Source of the DNA: an uncultured Odoribacter sp.
GTDB taxonomy: Bacteria > Bacteroidota > Bacteroidia > Bacteroidales > Marinifilaceae
DNA: 8,792 bases
NCBI GenBank assembly: GCA_905204385.1
Contig: CAJKZL010000099.1
Location: 1-8,792, forward strand
Direction of reading: 5' to 3'
Under the pieces are notes generated by a model. The model saw only the letters and a program-made list of their open reading frames with translations, did not search any database and was not told the origin of the DNA. Shown one piece after another: positions 6,257-8,792 of the stretch. The position numbers and the translations under genes were made by a program. Numbering within the stretch: the stretch's first letter is position 1; the number at the start of each line of letters is the position of its first letter.

Positions 6257-6880
6257 ATGGAGTCAGAGATTATTCAGCCGGAAACCTTCTACCACAAGGA
6301 AGAACTTTTCGACAGCGAGCGTACGGCCAAACTCAGTTTTCACTACAGCGAGATCATAAAGCTTTTAGGAGAGGACACCGAACGGGACGGTTTATTGCAA
6401 ACTCCTCTTCGCGTAGCCAAAGCGATGCAATATATGACTCAAGGCTATCGACAGAATCCGGAAGAGATTCTCCAATCGGCCTTATTCAAAGAAGACTACC
6501 GGCAAATGGTCATTGTCAAGGACATAGAAATTTACTCTCTCTGCGAGCATCATATGCTTCCCTTCGTAGGTCGCGCTCACGTCGCCTATATCCCTAACGG
6601 ATACATCACCGGATTGAGCAAGATCGCCCGGGTGGTCGACGCTTATGCCCGAAGACTTCAGGTACAGGAAAGATTGACTCAGCAAATTAAGAATTGTATT
6701 CAAAATACGCTCCATCCCCTCGGAGTGGCCGTCGTCATCGAAGCACAGCATTTATGTATGATGATGCGGGGCGTTCAAAAGCAAAATTCCGTCACTACAA
6801 CCTCCGATTTTAGCGGGGCTTTCGAAAAGTTAGCGCCACGGGAAGAGTTTATCAGATTGATAAGTACGAAGTTAAGATAA
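6257..6880 (+). CDS. folE: GTP cyclohydrolase I
   Basis: Cytoplasmic zinc enzyme that converts GTP to 7,8-dihydroneopterin triphosphate and formate, the first step of tetrahydrofolate synthesis. It works as a toroidal homodecamer in characterised members. The 207 residues match family length. A variable N-terminal tail (1-25) precedes the helical region with [14 protein letters not shown] (44-57). The zinc ligands are Cys96 and Cys167, with His99 the third, in [10 protein letters not shown] and [10 protein letters not shown], equivalent to E. coli Cys110, Cys181 and His113. His98, which corresponds to the E. coli catalytic His112, is present. [19 protein letters not shown] (115-133) is the second family signature, and [14 protein letters not shown] (175-188) is the conserved C-terminal loop. 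This is type IA (FolE), not the zinc-independent FolE2. The gene is divergent from the ROK repressor and not linked in function to the nan operon. The next gene, fabD, is 117 bases downstream without a visible terminator, so the two may share a transcript. Confidence 0.97.
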   Translation: MESEIIQPETFYHKEELFDSERTAKLSFHYSEIIKLLGEDTERDGLLQTPLRVAKAMQYMTQGYRQNPEEILQSALFKEDYRQMVIVKDIEIYSLCEHHMLPFVGRAHVAYIPNGYITGLSKIARVVDAYARRLQVQERLTQQIKNCIQNTLHPLGVAVVIEAQHLCMMMRGVQKQNSVTTTSDFSGAFEKLAPREEFIRLISTKLR

Positions 6881-6896
6881 GTCGTTGGGGGAAAAT

Positions 6897-6955
6897 GGTT
6901 TAAAGTTGAGAGTTTAAAGTTGAAGGTTGAGGGGGTGAAAGTTGAGGGTTGAGAG
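6897..6955 (+). repeat. Degenerate seven-base intergenic repeat (GTTGA units)
   Basis: The folE-fabD gap holds five copies of GTTGA at 6905, 6919, 6926, 6941 and 6948, with spacings 14, 7, 15 and 7, so a seven-base period with one slipped base. Two copies sit in the longer unit GTTTAAAGTTGA and one in GTGAAAGTTGA. The strand is strongly purine-rich. I recall similar AAAGTTGA-type tracts between genes in other Bacteroidales. Its function is unknown. Confidence 0.7.
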
Positions 6956-6997
6956 AGGAGGAAGGAAAAGAAGGATGTTACATTAAAAAGATAAATT

Positions 6998-7876
6998 ATG
7001 ATGAAAAAGGCGTTTGTATTTCCCGGACAGGGAGCACAATTTGTAGGTATGGGCAAGGAATTGTACGAATCTTCCCCCCGTGCGAAAGAGTTGTTTGAAA
7101 AAGCAAATGAAATTTTAGGTTTCCGCATTACCGATTTGATGTTTGCAGGCACCGACGACGATCTGAAACAGACGAAAGTTACTCAACCCGCCATCTTTCT
7201 GCACTCCGTGATTCTCGCAGACAGTCTTTCCGAAACGCCGGATATGGTAACGGGCCACTCTCTGGGCGAATTCTCTGCCCTGGTAGCGGCTAAAGCGCTT
7301 TCTTTCGAGGACGGACTCCGCATGGTGCATGCCAGAGCACTGGCTATGCAAAAAGCCTGTGAAGCCAATCCTTCCACCATGGCTGCCGTAATCGGCATGA
7401 CGGACGAAAATGTAGAGAAAATCTGTGGAGAAATCGAAGAAGTGGTTGTGCCTGCCAATTATAACTGCCCGGGACAGATCGTCATTTCGGGAAGCAATAA
7501 AGGGATTGAAATCGCCTGTGCCAAACTATCCGAAGCCGGCGCTAAAAGAGTACTTCCCTTGAAAGTAGGAGGTGCATTTCACTCACCCTTGATGGAACCG
7601 GCACGTCAGGAATTGGAAACAGCCATTCAGAATACCCGTTTCTCTACGCCCGTTTGCCCCATTTATCAGAATGTCGACGCCCAGCCTTATACCGATCCGG
7701 AAAAATTCCAGGCCAACCTGATCGCCCAGCTTACTGCTTCGGTGAAATGGACCCAAATCATGAAAAATATGATTGCCGACGGAACGACTTCCTTCCTGGA
7801 AATCGGACCGGGCAAAGTGTTGCAAGGATTGTTGAAAAAGGTCAGCACTGAAATCGAAACCAACGGCATACAATAA
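6998..7876 (+). CDS. fabD: Malonyl-CoA:acyl carrier protein transacylase
   Basis: Moves the malonyl group from malonyl-CoA to acyl carrier protein, supplying the extender unit for type II fatty acid synthesis in the cytoplasm. The 292 residues fit the single-domain FabD size. Motifs in order: FVFPGQGAQFVGMG (7-20, oxyanion side), nucleophile Ser88 in TGHSLGE (85-91), Arg113 in MVHARALAMQ (carboxylate anchor, E. coli Arg117), NYNCPGQIVISG (155-166), His195 in GAFHSPLM (E. coli His201), Gln244 in the LIAQLTASVKW region (E. coli Gln250), and FLEIGPGKVL near the C-terminus. All catalytic positions are intact. Two ATG codons stand in tandem at 6998 and 7001, and the second gives the common MKKAFVFPGQG start, so the true start could be either. 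I see no promoter of the TAnnTTTG type in the gap before it, which favours co-transcription with folE. A strong hairpin terminator follows the gene. Confidence 0.97.
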   Translation: MMKKAFVFPGQGAQFVGMGKELYESSPRAKELFEKANEILGFRITDLMFAGTDDDLKQTKVTQPAIFLHSVILADSLSETPDMVTGHSLGEFSALVAAKALSFEDGLRMVHARALAMQKACEANPSTMAAVIGMTDENVEKICGEIEEVVVPANYNCPGQIVISGSNKGIEIACAKLSEAGAKRVLPLKVGGAFHSPLMEPARQELETAIQNTRFSTPVCPIYQNVDAQPYTDPEKFQANLIAQLTASVKWTQIMKNMIADGTTSFLEIGPGKVLQGLLKKVSTEIETNGIQ

Positions 7877-7936
7877 CCCTACGGTCTCCCCGGAAAACAA
7901 AAACCCAGGGAAGCCTCACACGGTCAAAACCGACAG

Positions 7937-7993
7937 GATCCAAGTTTCCACCCACCGTCTATCGGTCGGAAACTTGGATCTCGTCTCTTTTCT
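7937..7993 (+). terminator. Hairpin terminator after fabD
   Basis: A perfect 13-bp stem (GATCCAAGTTTCC at 7937-7949 with GGAAACTTGGATC at 7968-7980) closes on an inner 4-bp stem ACCG/CGGT with loop TCTAT. The tail TCGTCTCTTTTCT is pyrimidine-rich but not a clean U run. The minus-strand side has no U run at all, so plus-strand termination is the better reading. It would end the folE-fabD transcript about 60-115 bases after the fabD stop. Confidence 0.68.
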
Positions 7994-8051
7994 ATCCGCT
8001 TCCCGACAAGATTTTTTTAAGAACTTTCGGACTTTTGACCGATTAATTTTA

Positions 8052-8059
8052 TATCTTTA
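8052..8059 (+). promoter_or_regulatory. Possible -7 element of the 7TM-HD gene promoter
   Basis: TATCTTTA differs from TAnnTTTG only at the last base. A TTTG occurs at 8034-8037, but its 14-base spacing is shorter than the usual 19 or so. If this element is used, the leader before the ATG at 8198 is about 130 bases. The evidence is weak. Confidence 0.3.
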
Positions 8060-8106
8060 GCCCTGTTGTTGATTAAAAATAAAAACAAGTCTAATTGTAA
8101 GTGCCG

Positions 8107-8140
8107 GATTTAAATTTTAAATCGATTCAAACACCGAATC
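8107..8140 (+). repeat. Two adjacent inverted repeats in the leader of the 7TM-HD gene
   Basis: A perfect 17-base dyad (GATTTAAA, central T, TTTAAATC; 8107-8123) is followed at once by a second, GATTC-AAACACC-GAATC (8124-8140). They lie 58-91 bases before the ATG, within the inferred leader. They could be protein-binding sites or RNA hairpins. High A+T makes the first partly expected by chance. Confidence 0.4.
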
Positions 8141-8197
8141 ACATCATTCATTTAGAATCTATAATCTTCACTCTTCAATTAAAAAAGATATAAAATT

Positions 8198-8792
8198 ATG
8201 CCCGACAAAAAACGAAAGCGCCAGTTAAATGCTTTGTTCCGATTGATGATTATGCTGATAATCTGCGTAGTCACGGTTTATCTGTTCCCTAAGGTCGGGA
8301 GTTTTCAGTACGAATATCAAAAAGGAATGCCCTGGAGATATGAAACTCTGATCGCCCCCTTTAATTTTCCAATCTATAAAACCGAGGACGAACTCCAGGA
8401 AGACCGGAAAAAAATTGCAGCGGAACAGAGTCCCATTTTCAACCTGAACCCGAATACCGCTTCTTTTCAAATCGGAAAATTCAGGACAGCTCTGAAGAAT
8501 TTCAACAGCGAATCCGACCAGGCCGCCCACCAAAGAATTGTAAACCGGCTGGAAGAGATCTATCGCAGCGGTGTGCTGCAGTTGCCCGAACCACTGAATG
8601 CCGACAAAATAAAAAAGATTAAAGTCGTAGAGAATAATATTGCACAGTCCAGAGACTTTGCAGAAGTATATACTTTAAAAAAAGCATATAAAACACTGAG
8701 CGATGAAATCACTCATTCCGGATTACCGGAAGTGACCCGGGAAAAAATTTTAAGGCTCAATCTGAACAATTACCTCCAGCCTAATCTGGAAT
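8198..8792 (+). CDS. 7TM-HD (HDIG) membrane protein, PgpH/YqfF-like, N-terminal part
   Basis: Only the first 198 residues are in the window and the ORF is open at the right edge. A basic cytoplasmic start (MPDKKRKRQ) precedes one membrane helix (about 13-30, LFRLMIMLIICVVTVYLF). A hydrophilic extracytoplasmic region follows, with FQYEYQKGMPWRYETLIAPF (36-55) and NFPIYKTEDEL (56-66), then mostly charged helices. This opening is typical of the extracellular domain of Bacteroidota 7TM-HD proteins, whose full length is about 680-720 residues with seven membrane helices and a C-terminal cytoplasmic HD phosphohydrolase domain. Listeria PgpH of this family degrades cyclic di-AMP. The catalytic HD domain is outside the window, so the activity is inferred from family only. 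The ATG at 8198 fits the basic N-terminus. The gene is separated from fabD by a terminator and probably has its own promoter and a leader with inverted repeats. Confidence 0.85.
   Translation, partial: MPDKKRKRQLNALFRLMIMLIICVVTVYLFPKVGSFQYEYQKGMPWRYETLIAPFNFPIYKTEDELQEDRKKIAAEQSPIFNLNPNTASFQIGKFRTALKNFNSESDQAAHQRIVNRLEEIYRSGVLQLPEPLNADKIKKIKVVENNIAQSRDFAEVYTLKKAYKTLSDEITHSGLPEVTREKILRLNLNNYLQPNLE

Larger units (their letters stand above)
7877..8197. other. 321-base intergenic region without a gene
   Basis: This gap between fabD and the 7TM-HD gene holds a hairpin terminator (7937-7980), a small dyad CGGT-CAAA-ACCG just before it (7921-7932), a possible promoter (-7 element at 8052-8059), and an AT-rich leader with two inverted repeats (8107-8123, 8124-8140). 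I found no convincing small ORF, tRNA or recognisable riboswitch in it. Confidence 0.7.

Noticed and set aside
6775..7152. 125-codon minus-strand frame across the folE-fabD gap
   Set aside because: It runs antisense to both gene ends, and its STFNFKLSTL-like stretch is just the translated GTTGA repeat.
7921..7932. CGGT-CAAA-ACCG dyad as a separate terminator
   Set aside because: A 4-bp stem with no U run. It is listed only as part of the intergenic description.
1..8792. CRISPR array, tRNA, insertion sequence or phage genes
   Set aside because: I found no regularly spaced repeats with unique spacers, no tRNA-like cloverleaf, no transposase or integrase motifs and no terminal inverted repeats with target duplications.

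Overview
The window looks like a chromosomal segment from a Bacteroidota bacterium, most likely order Bacteroidales. Three things suggest this: the gene families (an N-acylglucosamine 2-epimerase-type sialic acid pathway, a permuted kelch mutarotase, and the Bacteroidota form of a 7TM-HD protein), start regions that mostly lack Shine-Dalgarno sequences, and candidate promoters close to the TAnnTTTG -7 element. I cannot name the genus from the sequence alone.

Left part (1-4680, minus strand): a sialic acid (Neu5Ac) catabolic operon, read from right to left. The order is N-acetylneuraminate lyase (nanA, 3763-4680), a secreted six-bladed kelch protein of the cyclically permuted mutarotase family (2477-3679), N-acylglucosamine 2-epimerase (1228-2406), and a secreted two-domain sialate O-acetylesterase (to 1193, running off the left edge). 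The proposed flow is as follows. Periplasmic esterase strips O-acetyl groups and the kelch protein speeds anomer interconversion. Cytoplasmic lyase splits Neu5Ac to ManNAc and pyruvate, and the epimerase turns ManNAc into GlcNAc. This is the unphosphorylated route known in Bacteroides and Tannerella. The transporter, sialidase and amino-sugar kinase are not in the window. The nanA-kelch gap holds a long hairpin whose G-U pairing favours the minus-strand RNA, plus an 11-residue mini-ORF whose stop overlaps the GTG start of the kelch gene.

Control region (4681-6256): a ROK-family repressor gene (4866-6095, minus) lies just upstream of nanA. A strand-specific intrinsic terminator (4806-4834) separates it from the nan operon, so the operon probably has its own promoter. 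The candidate nan promoter overlaps a 9-bp-armed AT-rich palindrome, and a second palindrome is centred 20 bp away. These are reasonable operators for the adjacent ROK repressor.

Right part (6257-8792, plus strand): housekeeping genes divergent from the repressor. They are GTP cyclohydrolase I (folE, 6257-6880), malonyl-CoA:ACP transacylase (fabD, 6998-7876), and the N-terminal part of a 7TM-HD membrane protein (8198 to the right edge; PgpH/YqfF-like, the family of some c-di-AMP phosphodiesterases). The folE-fabD gap carries a degenerate seven-base repeat. The 321-base gap after fabD contains a perfect 13-bp hairpin terminator, a possible promoter, and a long AT-rich leader with two inverted repeats. 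I saw no tRNA, rRNA, CRISPR array, insertion sequence or phage gene. The most unusual features are regulatory rather than a new gene system.
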